From NCBI GenBank assembly GCA_009746045.1, contig RPFO01000076.1:3048420-3112419 (forward strand): DNA of 64,000 bases. Direction: 5' to 3'. This DNA comes from Mesostigma viride. Its lineage: Eukaryota; Streptophyta; Mesostigmatophyceae; Mesostigmatales; Mesostigmataceae. The notes under the pieces are model-generated. The model ran no database searches, was not told where the DNA came from, and worked only from the letters and a program-made list of their open reading frames with translations. Position numbers and translations under genes: made by a program. Every line of letters begins with the position of its first letter. Within the stretch, counting starts at the first letter, position 1. Shown one piece after another: positions 39,896 to 49,407 of this stretch.

Positions 39896-42800
39896 TGTGT
39901 GCGTTGTGGGCGTCGTGGACACAGCAAGGACAAGTGCCACAAACACAAGGAGCACCTGGCGCACCTGGAGGTGCTCTGCCACAAGTGCCTGGGACCGCCT
40001 CACGGGGACCCCGCCAAGTGCACCAAGGAGCCGTGGCAGCCTCCTAAATGTAAGTCCTCACACCCTCACACGTGTCATGATGAGTCGTGTCCCCTACACC
40101 ACCCAATATCCAGCTCCACTGCCCAGGCAGGGACACAGGATGGGAGGATGTTGACAGGATGTCAAGTTAACTCTGTTACCTCTCACTCTCCACCTTCATG
40201 CTCAGCTGTCAAGGCTGTAAGCAAGGTTGGCAAAGTGTTGAAGTATTACACAGAAACCTCTGACAGTGAACCCAGGTTCACCTCCTTGATACCCAAGGTG
40301 TCCAGGGTCATGACCCAAGCTCTTAGTAACATCAGTTATGAGGAGCTGGCATTGCAACTGCACTTACTGTATGGTCATGAGACATGTGCAGAGGTGGTAG
40401 CAGCTGCATTGGGAGGTACGGCACTCAGGAAGGCATGTCAGCTGATCAGAAAACACTGTCAGCACTGCCAAATGTATGCACCTAAACCACCCAAGTGGCA
40501 TGTAGCTACACCACCTAAGTGCAAGGGCAGAGTGGTCGGGGATGTGTTCCATATTAAGGGACAGCCCTATCTGGCTTTAAAGGACGCATGGTCCAGGTAC
40601 ACAGCAATAGAACCTCTCCCTGGTATGGACAAGTCTCAGTTGCATAGAGCTATATTAATAGCACAAGCCAGGTACTACCCAGTAGAAGCACTGCTGTTAG
40701 ATCAGCAATTTAGTTGCCTTGCTGGGGCAGAGGGCTGTGAAGCTATAGACCTGGCTGGGCTAGAAGATCATGAGAGACAAGGTATCATTGAGAGGGCAAT
40801 TAGGTCTATCAAAACCTTGGTAGCCAAAGAAGGTGAGAACCTGTTAGCTGACAGTGGGTCATACGCTGATAGGGCACTGTGGGCTACTAAGATATGCCAG
40901 ATACTCAATAGACGACCACTCCTGCAGACACCCTATGGTATTATCACACCAGATGGGTTACAGGCTGGGATATACCCACCTGAGGTACTAGCTGTGTACA
41001 ATGCACAGCGTGCCCACGCTGCCAGCAGATTGGCAGCCAAGGATGCCAAGCATCCACGCCCCTCCTTCAAGGAAGGGGACACAGTTCTCTTCTATAAGGA
41101 GTCAGGGCTAGGGAAGGTTGGGACATGGTTAGGCCCAGCCACTATCCTTAAGTTTTCCAGCACAGGCAAGACTGTGCATGTGAAACACAATGACACTGGG
41201 CATGTGCACAAGTGCTCACCTCACAGGATTAAATTGTATTACACTCCACTGTCAGACGTGGCAGAGGAGGAAGAGCTGATGGTCGACAGCTCAGTACAGT
41301 TGCCTGGTATATCTGGAGTACCCAGTGAGTGGTTGTTTGGAACACACACTGGTGAGTGTGATAGCCACAACACATGTGCACCCCAGGTCACCCTCAGTGA
41401 GCCTAGCCAGCCACAGCAGGTTAGACCACCTGTCAACGAGGGCACTAACCAAGAAGGTGGTCAGCAAGACAGCACACCTTCAGCGGTACCAGCTCAACCC
41501 ATACCTACCGTGTCCAAACATGGGCTAGCAGAAGCGGTCCGCATACTGCAAGCAGCGCATAGAGCCAAAGCTCACACTGCTGCAGGGTCAGCCAAAGTGA
41601 GTAGGGCAGGTCACAGCGACAACAATCCAGCTCTAGTCGCGGTTGACACCCAAGCTCAGGTTAGCATCATCAGTGCATTGGCTGTACCACACCTAGAGTT
41701 AGAGCCTTCCCCTTGGCAACGGGTGGCTGATTTCTCTGGGCAGGCTAGCTTGACTGTTAAAGGTCAGGTTACCTTAAACATTCTTGGTATCCCCACACCT
41801 TTTCAGGTACTGGAAGGATACACAGGAAATGCTTTGTTGGGTGATCCATTTATTTCTTACCCAGGTGTCACCATCTCTTGTGATAGGCTTGAGGTACAGG
41901 GCCTGGGTGGGGTGTCACTTGATCATTTTCAGGTACCACTCCAGACTTTGGTTGACACACAGCCAGCCACTGTCAAATTTGTTGCACCAAAGTATGCACC
42001 TGGGCACGAGCCACGTGTGGCAGATTTGGTGCACAGTCAGAAACTGCACCCCAAAGCATTTGGATTGGGAAAGTATGATGTTGCAAAAATGTCTCCCCTC
42101 TCCTATGAGCAGATTGTCCAGGACTGTCAAACTCAGGAAGGTTTCACTAAGTGGGTTGAAGCTTTTAGAAAGGCTATGGATGAATGGGTGGTTCCAGATC
42201 CACGTAGTCCCACCCACACACCTCCAGTCACTCCCTTAGAGCGTAAGCCCAACGGGAGCAAGCACCTAAGACTTAAGTTCGTGTGCAAGCACAAGCAAGC
42301 AGCAGATGGCTCTGTCATTTTCCATGCTAGGCCTTGTGTGACTGAGTTTAAGGGATCCACTGATTTGACAGAGGCAGACCTGTATACACCTGGCATTCAG
42401 CAAACTTCTCTTAAAATTTTGCTGTCTGTTTTTCTAGGGCACATCAATCAAGGTGATGATTATGTGTGCAAAGCCACTGACATTAAACGTGCATTTCTGA
42501 AAGGCTCACCTGAAATAGCTGAGCAAGTTTGGCATGGGAAGGTGTATGTGGTCAACACACCTCAGGTGTGGTCTAAGGATATCCCACAACCATTTCTGAA
42601 AGCCAACATAGGAGTGGAAGGTCTGCAATCTGCTCCTAGAATTTTCAGAATGTCAGCTCAAGCTGTGTTTGAGAAGCTAGGTGCTCGGTATGATGACATA
42701 GACCCTTGCTTCTTTGTTGTCCCTCACCCTCATGGCATGATCATGTTTGTGTGGCATGGGGATGATCAGCTTATTGCTGGGCCTAGGCAGGCTGTGGATG

Positions 42801-43516
42801 ATTTTATTGCCAACGTGTCTAAGTCTTTTGAGATTGGCAAGCAGCTAGAGCTGGGCACCATTGCTATTAAGTTCTGTGGCACAATGTTGCAGCTTCAGAA
42901 GCAAGCAGATCAGTGGGTCTGTGCAATGTACTCTCCATCAGATTACATGCACAGTTGTAAGGAGGTGCTGCAGACTAAAATCAAACCTTGTGACTGTCCC
43001 ACCATTAGGGGCAAGCTGGGGTGGTTGTGTTCTACTTGTGCACCACACTTGGCAGTAGTCAGCAGGGTTGATGATGCAGTTCTTATGCAGGTAGGCCACA
43101 AGGCTATCAACAAGCTCCTGCAGGCTGGTCCACCCCTTATCTTGCATTCCCTGGAACTCTTTAAGCCCATTCACATTCAGGCTATAATGGACAGTTCCAT
43201 GGAATCACGGCAGATTACTCAACTGCAGGCTAGGGAGGCTGGCTTATTTTTTGTACAAAATGCTGACAACCCATGTCACTCATCTCATGGTATAGCAGGC
43301 TACATAGGCGTAAAGCTGTTAGTAGCAATGCTGCTGAGTGCAGGGCAGTTGTGTCAGCTGTGCTACATGCCAGGTATCTCAATCATGTCCTGGTTTGGTT
43401 ACAGAAGCAAGCAGGCAGTCAGGCTGGGGTGGTGGCTCACTTGCACACCGACAGTCAATCTCTCCTCAGTTTCCTTGACAACCCTTATGCTGTGCATACT
43501 GATTTGGACTGGGTGA
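39890..43516 (+). CDS. pol: Element C pol: zinc knuckles, integrase, protease-like domain, RT, start of RNase H
   Basis: A single frame of 1,208 codons. CVRCGRRGHSKDKC (39896-39937) and CHKCLGPPHGDPAKC follow one another. Integrase: LHLLYGHE and KHCQHCQ zinc ligands, catalytic Asp at 40541 (VGDVFHIKG), Asp at 40700 (LLLDQQF), Glu at 40790 (GIIERAIR), D-x29-E. Retropepsin-like domain: VDTQAQVSII with Asp 41645, ADFSGQASLTVKGQV, ALLGDPFISYPGV (about 41835). RT: CKATDIKRAFLKG (about 42465), GVEGLQSAPRIF, HGDD at 42755-42766. RNase H begins with IMDSSMESR (about 43185), and the frame breaks near 43285. This is the best preserved copy of the family here. Confidence 0.9.
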   Translation: MKCVRCGRRGHSKDKCHKHKEHLAHLEVLCHKCLGPPHGDPAKCTKEPWQPPKCKSSHPHTCHDESCPLHHPISSSTAQAGTQDGRMLTGCQVNSVTSHSPPSCSAVKAVSKVGKVLKYYTETSDSEPRFTSLIPKVSRVMTQALSNISYEELALQLHLLYGHETCAEVVAAALGGTALRKACQLIRKHCQHCQMYAPKPPKWHVATPPKCKGRVVGDVFHIKGQPYLALKDAWSRYTAIEPLPGMDKSQLHRAILIAQARYYPVEALLLDQQFSCLAGAEGCEAIDLAGLEDHERQGIIERAIRSIKTLVAKEGENLLADSGSYADRALWATKICQILNRRPLLQTPYGIITPDGLQAGIYPPEVLAVYNAQRAHAASRLAAKDAKHPRPSFKEGDTVLFYKESGLGKVGTWLGPATILKFSSTGKTVHVKHNDTGHVHKCSPHRIKLYYTPLSDVAEEEELMVDSSVQLPGISGVPSEWLFGTHTGECDSHNTCAPQVTLSEPSQPQQVRPPVNEGTNQEGGQQDSTPSAVPAQPIPTVSKHGLAEAVRILQAAHRAKAHTAAGSAKVSRAGHSDNNPALVAVDTQAQVSIISALAVPHLELEPSPWQRVADFSGQASLTVKGQVTLNILGIPTPFQVLEGYTGNALLGDPFISYPGVTISCDRLEVQGLGGVSLDHFQVPLQTLVDTQPATVKFVAPKYAPGHEPRVADLVHSQKLHPKAFGLGKYDVAKMSPLSYEQIVQDCQTQEGFTKWVEAFRKAMDEWVVPDPRSPTHTPPVTPLERKPNGSKHLRLKFVCKHKQAADGSVIFHARPCVTEFKGSTDLTEADLYTPGIQQTSLKILLSVFLGHINQGDDYVCKATDIKRAFLKGSPEIAEQVWHGKVYVVNTPQVWSKDIPQPFLKANIGVEGLQSAPRIFRMSAQAVFEKLGARYDDIDPCFFVVPHPHGMIMFVWHGDDQLIAGPRQAVDDFIANVSKSFEIGKQLELGTIAIKFCGTMLQLQKQADQWVCAMYSPSDYMHSCKEVLQTKIKPCDCPTIRGKLGWLCSTCAPHLAVVSRVDDAVLMQVGHKAINKLLQAGPPLILHSLELFKPIHIQAIMDSSMESRQITQLQAREAGLFFVQNADNPCHSSHGIAGYIGVKLLVAMLLSAGQLCQLCYMPGISIMSWFGYRSKQAVRLGWWLTCTPTVNLSSVSLTTLMLCILIWTG

Positions 43517-43692
43517 TCCTGAAACAGGAGTGCACCTACTGGGAGTCTACCAATCATGTGCCGGACAAGGCCAACGCCGCGGATGCGTTGACCAAGGTGC
43601 CCCAGCTAGCACCTGAGCAGTACCAACTGCTCTATCACATGATGAACCCCTACGGCAAGCAGGCCAGCCTGCCCCCGCCGGTAGACACCTAG
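43273..43692 (+). CDS. pol: Element C pol, RNase H remainder after a frameshift
   Basis: Continues RNase H from SLISWYSRLHRRKAVS, with acidic positions in NAAECRAVVS (about 43325), HTDSQSLLSF (about 43448) and NAADALTKV (about 43573), to the stop at 43690-43692. One base appears to be missing from the CATGTCACTCATCTCATGG stretch near 43280 relative to element B. Confidence 0.85.
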   Translation: MSLISWYSRLHRRKAVSSNAAECRAVVSAVLHARYLNHVLVWLQKQAGSQAGVVAHLHTDSQSLLSFLDNPYAVHTDLDWVILKQECTYWESTNHVPDKANAADALTKVPQLAPEQYQLLYHMMNPYGKQASLPPPVDT

Positions 43693-44714
43693 TCCACCCC
43701 TCCCCAGGGAGGGTGGCTAGTCTCCCCACCCCTACTATGGGGCAACCCCTGTCAGGGGGTAGGGGTACCCAGACCCGGGCCCAGGCCACGGGGTGTCTTA
43801 TCATCAGCACTAGCTCCTGGGGAGGAGCTGAACCTGTATGCCTTGTAAGCCCTGTTTTATGGTGAATAAATGGAGTCTCTTTGACCTCGTCTCTCTCATG
43901 GAATTTCGTTAGCTCATCTCTTGGGAGGTGAGCTGTCAATCCTTCACAAGTGTGTCATTGTGTCAGTCATGGTGACAGTACTTGTACATGGCATTGTTAT
44001 GTGGCTGGGTCATGTTCATGGTTACCTTGTACATGTGCATGTGCATGTGCATGTAACGTGTGACAGTCTTAGTCTTGTGACTGTGCCTGTTGTGTCTTAT
44101 GCTGCCATCTGGTCCCAGGACCTGTGGTAGGGTGATGGGCAGTCCACCCATTCGCCATGTGCAAATCAAGTGGAGAACCAGTTCCCACTTGTCAGTTGCC
44201 TGTGCTTACCACCATGTGGCACTCACAGGTATCTGGCTGCTCTGGCCCAGGTCAGCAGTGGCGAAACATCAGGTCCTAAGCACCTGGGGAAGACCTCTGG
44301 TTTCACTAGAGTCATCCCATTGGTTTTTGGGAAGTGGATGTTGCATGGGGTTCCATCCACAAGTGGCAATCAAGCCCCCCTTTTTCTACCATCTGCAGTG
44401 ACAGATGCCAGGGAAATGACGACAATTCGCTCCTTCAAAGATGGAAACTGGGCACTCCTTATATGCTGTGACATGTGACTTGCATGACGTCCTGTGTGAC
44501 GAATGGCCGCAGTACCTCATTTATGTTTTCCCCACTATTGAGGGGGAGGAACCCCCGTAGTGCTTGGCAGGGTTAAATCAGCAGTCAGCATCAGTATAGT
44601 CCGTTTCTGGGGCCCTTCTCTAATCCAGTTGTGACTGTATGGGCTCTGGTTGCCTTGCAACGGTTGGTAGGTCAGACTTGGAGCATGTTCCAATCTGAAA
44701 GAAAACATAATGGG
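43693..44714 (+). other. Non-coding 3' region of element C
   Basis: AATAAA at 43865-43870, a GTGCAT hexamer run at 44035-44053, and a purine-rich string (CTGAAAGAAAACATAATGGG) immediately before the LTR that is nearly identical to that of element B. No ORF of note. Confidence 0.6.
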
Positions 44715-45122
44715 AGTTAGCTGAGATACCTCGAGGCTGACTTGTGGCCGGAGCCACACAGGGGAACATACAATGTGACCGGAGTTATTCTGGGGGAGAC
44801 AGAATAACGGTGCCGAGCGCCGGTTGTGGCGCGACGCACACACGTGTACGCAAGTTACGTAGCTAGCAACTAGTCTAGTGGACGTTGTGCGTAGTAACGT
44901 TGCTCCAGGTCTAGAAGCCTCTAGAACCTGGACACGTGGCGGACAAGTGAGCGTAGTCCAGTTGTCCTAGGGATCTCGTGTGAGTGATGTGTCCACGACA
45001 TATAATGTGTGCCCACATATGGAGTGAATAATGACAAGGAACGCCCGATCCCTGGCGTTGCTGCAGCCATCATTCTCACACTGAGTCCCCAACGTCTCCG
45101 ACGTACATCTATATATCTAACT
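44715..45122 (+). repeat. 3' LTR of element C (408 bp)
   Basis: AGTTAGCTGAG...ATCTAACT, with inverted AGTTAG/CTAACT ends. The right boundary is fixed by the CTGTC duplication at 45123-45127. Confidence 0.85.
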
Positions 45123-45127
45123 CTGTC

Positions 45128-46912
45128 TTGGACACTTTGCTGTAGTTCCCACCCCATCTCTAGTCATGAGGTGCATAGGACGTCTTAATAGAGCGACCCT
45201 GCAGGCCACCTGTGGTTTAGTGGGCTGAGAGACTTGCCTCCCCCACCCTTCTCTGGTTGGCTGGGCCTCTGTCTTCATGCGTATCCCATGGCGTTTCTTC
45301 CTGCTAGGTCATGCTGTCAATCTTGGGAAGCTGATACCAGGATTATTACAGCTTATTCTACGTGGAGGGGTGGAATTATTAGGCATGCTGGTAGTCTCCA
45401 GTTTACCAGTTATGCTGAGGGGGATTTGTGTGGGAAGCAGGGCGTGCAGGGGATTGGGCTGCATCTAATCCTTGCATGGAGGTAGCGTGTGCTACGATTT
45501 ACAAGTTGGGGCATACCGTTCATAATGCTGGTGAGGCATTACTGATCTTCTGCTATCCCTCTCAAGGCTGTGGATGGTTTTCCCAGGCATCTTATGGAGA
45601 AATAGCGTGCCTTGTGATTATCATAGGCCACTGGCTATGGGTTTGAGTGTACTAGCTACTAAGGAGATGTGGCTTTACCTCACTCTCACTCCTTGGGTGC
45701 GGCTGGAGGGGGGGAATTTTGTTCTGGTGGGGAGGAGATCTGTGAGGATCATAGCGTGGATTCACCCTGGGATTTCAGTTCATCCTGTCGGGCTCACCTC
45801 ATAGATCCCTGACTATGTGGTATCCTGATTTCGCTGGCCATCGGTGGGCTATTTTGGCTGTGCTTTGTGGCACCACCCCAACCTGCTGACGGGTACCCAC
45901 TGGTGACAACCCTGTCCACGGCCTCTCTTCATCAAGGGTGTACTTCTGAGATACCCTTGCTCTTCCTGAGGCGACCCTGTTGGCAACGTCTTCCTGCTGG
46001 ATTGCTCCTGCCTCTTGGTGACTGCACTTCCACCTGGGGCGCTGTTGACGTTTCCTCGTTCCAGTTTGCGTGGACTGACGGGTGTCAGCAGGCCTTGGAC
46101 TTGCTGCAGCAGAAGCTCACGCCAGCCCCTGTGTTAGGATTGAGCATTCTTGGAATCCATCCAGCCTGCTATGACCTGTTGGTGATCTGAGGGAGGTCCC
46201 CAGTTGGGATGGATTGGGGATTTATTATGGCTCGGTTACCTGCCACTCTGTTGTGGTGATACAGCATCTGTCCCTGACTACCTCTTCCCTTGAGAAGGGC
46301 TGGAATCTTTGGGTGTGCTGTGGTGACTAGCTTTGATGAGCCTTGGACCCTGGCAGCCCAGTTAGTTATGGGGGGTTGGCTGTATAGAGGGTTAGCCTTG
46401 CTACATGACACTCTGCTTCCTGCCCTGATCAAGCAGTGAGAGTTGTCAGTATTTCGTGGCATGGATCCCTGTGGATGACCCGTTATCCCTGGGAATGTCA
46501 GGCTTGTCTTTCACCCGTGGACTCTAGCTGAGGGAGGGTGGTGTCCCAGAACATGGAGTGGCCTCGCCTTGTTTGGCTTAGGTGCCTTGATCCTGTTTAC
46601 TCCTTCTTGGATTCATGTGGACTCATTGAATCCGACGGGGATCTGAGTTGAGTGGGATGGACTCTGGTGGGAGTTTGGTTGGACTAAGCTGAGATGACAT
46701 CCAGATTTTGGTGACCAGTTTCTGAGGATGGTTGAGGGGATCTGAGCTTGGATGGCACATGGAGAGTGACTTCTGTGTTGTACCCTCGACATATGGAGTG
46801 GTTCACCTAGGGCTTGATTCCTGGTATGACACGTGGTTCATGTCCTGTATGCACGTCTTCGTGTACCAGACCAATAGTATATACCTGGAGGTTTCTACCT
46901 TGGTGCTGCTGA
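45128..46912 (+). other. Mostly non-coding interior of element D, right of element C
   Basis: No intact ORF. A gypsy RT/RNase H scrap lies at 46059-46143 (listed separately). Other frames are short and give no motif. Confidence 0.5.
46059..46143 (+). pseudogene. Gypsy RT-RNase H connection remnant in element D
   Basis: FAWTDGCQQALDLLQQKLTP followed by APVLGL matches the F.WT.ECQ.AF..LK..L..APVL pattern at the junction between RT and RNase H in Ty3/gypsy Pol. The downstream CDAS-type catalytic motif is not present. This is the only pol trace I can support in D and is the basis for calling it gypsy-like. Confidence 0.55.
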
Positions 46913-47725
46913 GTGGCCTATGTGGATCATAGGAACTGCACGGGCCCCTGTGACCACTATGAGACTTTAGCCAAGGCGTTGGCTGCACCCAACAGAGAGG
47001 AGGGGGAGGTGAGCTCTGAAGGCTATGTGGAGGAGGTCCCATCTCAGCTGCACACAAGCCTGTATGAGAGTGGCTCCCCTTTTGTGGCTCATCTGCTGCA
47101 TAGGATGTATGCATTGTCACCAGGACCTGAGATTGACATGAGGCCTGCTGAGGGGCAGGACATGCTGGCAGCCTTACCTGAGGCCTTGAAGGAGGCATTT
47201 ACTCAGTTGCAGCCAGTGAGTATGGGAGAGGCTTCCTACATGGAGCTGTTGGAGTTTTCAGTTCAGAAGGGTGACTTTGATTTGGTTCCTTCTTCCTCCA
47301 GCTCTGCCAGAAGGTGTTTTCCTTTGGAGACTTCTAACCTCTTTTGCAATCCAGGGTTGCCCAAGTACACTGTGGAACTCAAGGTCCGTCAGACGCCACT
47401 AAGGGTGCTGGTGCCTCTGATAGGTGCTAAGTGGTCGGTGGTCAAGACCTTTCTGCAGTTCTGGTGGGCGTACAGATCATGGGTGAGCAGGCACAAGACG
47501 TCCTCTACTTGGGTGATGGACCCTGAGAGTCAGTCTGTGGTGCTCCTCTCCTATCCAGGGGCATGCCTTCGCTATGCTGCCCAGATGGTGGCAGGAGCTG
47601 CTGAGACTTGCGTGGTGTTGCAGGTCAGCAGGAACTGGCCAGACTTGGTTCACATGGTGGAGCAGTTTCCCATGTGTGGACTCAAGGGCAAGGATGGCCT
47701 GAATGGGGATTGGCATAGCCTGTGA
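46913..47725 (+). CDS. Unidentified 270-codon ORF of element D
   Basis: Open from a TGA at 46910 to TGA 47723-47725; no early ATG, so the start is uncertain (first Met is near codon 64). The N-terminal half is acidic, with ALPEALKEAFTQLQPVSMGE. The C-terminal half has WSVVKTFLQFWWAYRSWVSR, SVVLLSYPGACLRYAAQMVAG and CVVLQVSRNWPDLVHMVEQF, and looks folded. It lies 359 bp before the 3' LTR. I recognise no family; a captured gene or an accessory protein are both possible. Confidence 0.45.
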   Translation: MAYVDHRNCTGPCDHYETLAKALAAPNREEGEVSSEGYVEEVPSQLHTSLYESGSPFVAHLLHRMYALSPGPEIDMRPAEGQDMLAALPEALKEAFTQLQPVSMGEASYMELLEFSVQKGDFDLVPSSSSSARRCFPLETSNLFCNPGLPKYTVELKVRQTPLRVLVPLIGAKWSVVKTFLQFWWAYRSWVSRHKTSSTWVMDPESQSVVLLSYPGACLRYAAQMVAGAAETCVVLQVSRNWPDLVHMVEQFPMCGLKGKDGLNGDWHSL

Positions 47726-48084
47726 GGAACAGGGCTGAGAAGGAAAGGGGGCTTTGGATTGTGGTGTGAGGGGGGGATTCCAGGATGGATGATGGGGGGG
47801 CTCCATTCCAGTTCTGATGTTTCAGTCCAGAGTTCCAGAATTCCAGAATGATGACGGGATGACTTCCAGTATTGCTGTGTTTATCTGGGCTTGTAGTGGA
47901 TAAGGATGTGACTTGTCTTCTCCCACCTGTGACTAGATGTTTATGAGATAGGAGGCCCTGGCTTCAGGGATGTAAAAACCCACCTGCTTTTCCCAAGAGA
48001 TGGTGGATTTCTGTTCAGTGTCACTCCTCCTTAAAGAGTAGTTGATTTTGGGGAACTGGTGGTTCCAGTCTTGAGGGGGAGATA
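47726..48084 (+). other. Non-coding stretch and polypurine tract before the 3' LTR of element D
   Basis: G-rich, without ORF. It ends CTTGAGGGGGAGATA immediately before TGTAAC, which fits a polypurine primer. Confidence 0.6.
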
Positions 48085-48798
48085 TGTAACAAGCAAAAAT
48101 GACTTTGTTGTTACATCCTTTGTTTTGTGAATGTTTGACTTTTATTCGAGGACTTTTGGATCAGTATTGGGAAAGTTATGAGGTTTCCAAGAAGGCGGTA
48201 CTTGAAACTTGTAATTTGTCAACCGACTGTTAGAAGCCCTTATTGGTCGTGGCCTGATCCACGTGGGGTTATAGTTTGTTGGTCGGTACTACCAAGTCTT
48301 AAATGTTCCTTTGGGACTTTGGTGCTTACTACAGATTCAGGATCTCATGTACAGATTCTGCCAGGCTGTTGGCGTTGTTGTTCTGTTTTGTGTGACTAGG
48401 ATGGATACGAGGATCTTGTTTAGAATTCCATGATTTTGATTGGTTCTTTTCAGGCTAAGGTTGAGGCATGCTCGACAAGCACGTCGATATCAAGGACGTG
48501 GGGTCGCCATTGTTGCTACGTTGGTTTTGATTCATCATGGTATAATAAAGCTTGTCTTTGTTGTCCATTCATAAGAGCCCCTTGGCTATAGACGTCCTTC
48601 AGTTCCACAGAGGTCGTCTATACACGAGCTTGTCTTTGTGTCTACAAGGGGTTGTGATTCCCTAAATCACGTGCTGTGGAATTTCCATCTCAACGTTGCT
48701 CGGATACTTGAAGTTCTGCAACTCAAGAAAGCAACCCAGGTAAAAGATCTTTCATATTGGACTGTGGATGATGCTGATGATCATTTTTAGTCGTTACA
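48085..48798 (+). repeat. 3' LTR of element D (714 bp)
   Basis: Reads the same as the 5' LTR; followed by CGCAT (48799-48803). Confidence 0.95.
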
Positions 48799-48803
48799 CG
48801 CAT

Positions 48804-49102
48804 ACATAAAAACCATTCCACATCGCCACAAGCGGCATCAACCGCCAACTCCCAGTACACCTGCATTCTTTTTGGAGCCTTGCCCTTGGCGGCACTTATC
48901 AGCAGAACCATAGGTGAGAAGTTCTTGTTGACAAATACCCACTCAGGTAAATTGTAGCAAGCCATAAAAGCTGGCCAGCAAGAATAGTTTCCCATAAAGC
49001 TATGCGGACACACTCCGTCAACCGCCATCCCGAATATAAGATTACGCAGCTCAGTACGAAACTGCGGGTAAAGATTTTTTACATGTTGTACAGCCGGACA
49101 GT
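48804..49102 (-). CDS. CACTA transposase core exon, 5' part (right of element D)
   Basis: The acceptor is CTTTTTGCAG (from 49103). The exon reads DCPAVQHVKNLYPQFRTELR, then LIFGMAVDGVCPHSF, SCWPAFMACYNLPEWV and SPMVLLISAAKG. These match the tnp2 phrase LRFGLA.DGFNPF...YS.WPV....YNLPPW....  ...LLIPGPK. This is the Transposase_21 catalytic region. It is cut at the CGCAT target of D and continues in the fragment at 34274-34342. Confidence 0.85.
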
Positions 49103-49197
49103 CTGCAAAAAGAAACAGGCAAGGAAAGAACAAACCACAGAGAATGCATTGAAGCAACGGTAAGAAATACAGATACATCACTTAACACGACACTGAC

Positions 49198-49238
49198 CTT
49201 GCCAGGCTTCAATGGCAAGATTCAGGGTTACTAACGTT
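49198..49238 (-). CDS. Small CACTA transposase exon
   Basis: Between an AGCTAG acceptor and a GTCAGT donor the minus strand encodes TLVTLNLAIEAWQ, whose last codon completes in phase with the DCPAV start of the next exon. It is too short to prove by itself; the phase agreement is the support. Confidence 0.5.
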
Positions 49239-49407
49239 CTAGCTCTACATACCAAAGTAACGCGGCGTTGTGTAACTCTATCGGCAAGCAAAGATAAAAA
49301 AAAACAAGCAATGGCCAGATGTAGAGGCTATGGATTACGAACCTTTGACTCCGTCAACCGTCCGCGTCGGCGAATCTGCATCCTTGTTTTCTTTCTCTCC
49401 TGCATAC

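Larger units (their letters stand above)
38651..45122 (+). mobile_element. Element C: Copia-like LTR retrotransposon with IN-PR-RT order, nested in D
   Basis: It starts AGTTAGCTGAGATACC (38651) after CTGTC (38646-38650). The 3' LTR starts at 44715 and ends CTAACT at 45122, followed by CTGTC (45123-45127). The 5' LTR is shorter (about 333 against 408 bp) through a deletion of about 70 bp, and it also lost its terminal AACT and the leader. Gag and pol are close relatives of element B. Two frame changes remain (near 39835 and 43285). The interior retains gag, IN, PR-like, RT and RNase H. Confidence 0.85.
34343..48798 (+). mobile_element. Element D: gypsy-like LTR retrotransposon with degenerate interior, hosting element C
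   Basis: Two 714 bp LTRs (34343-35056 and 48085-48798), identical as far as I can read, have TGTAAC...GTTACA ends. The 5 bp duplication CGCAT is at 34338-34342 and 48799-48803. TTGGTATCGGAGG right after the 5' LTR fits an initiator-Met tRNA primer site, and AGGGGGAGATA precedes the 3' LTR as polypurine tract. The interior (about 6.5 kb without C) has a short gag-like start, a gypsy RT/RNase H scrap and one unidentified ORF. It was probably mobilised by another element's proteins. Confidence 0.9.

Noticed and set aside
45277-45468. Hydrophobic 63-codon frame in element D
   Set aside because: Leu/Gly-rich chance frame with no conserved neighbours or motif.
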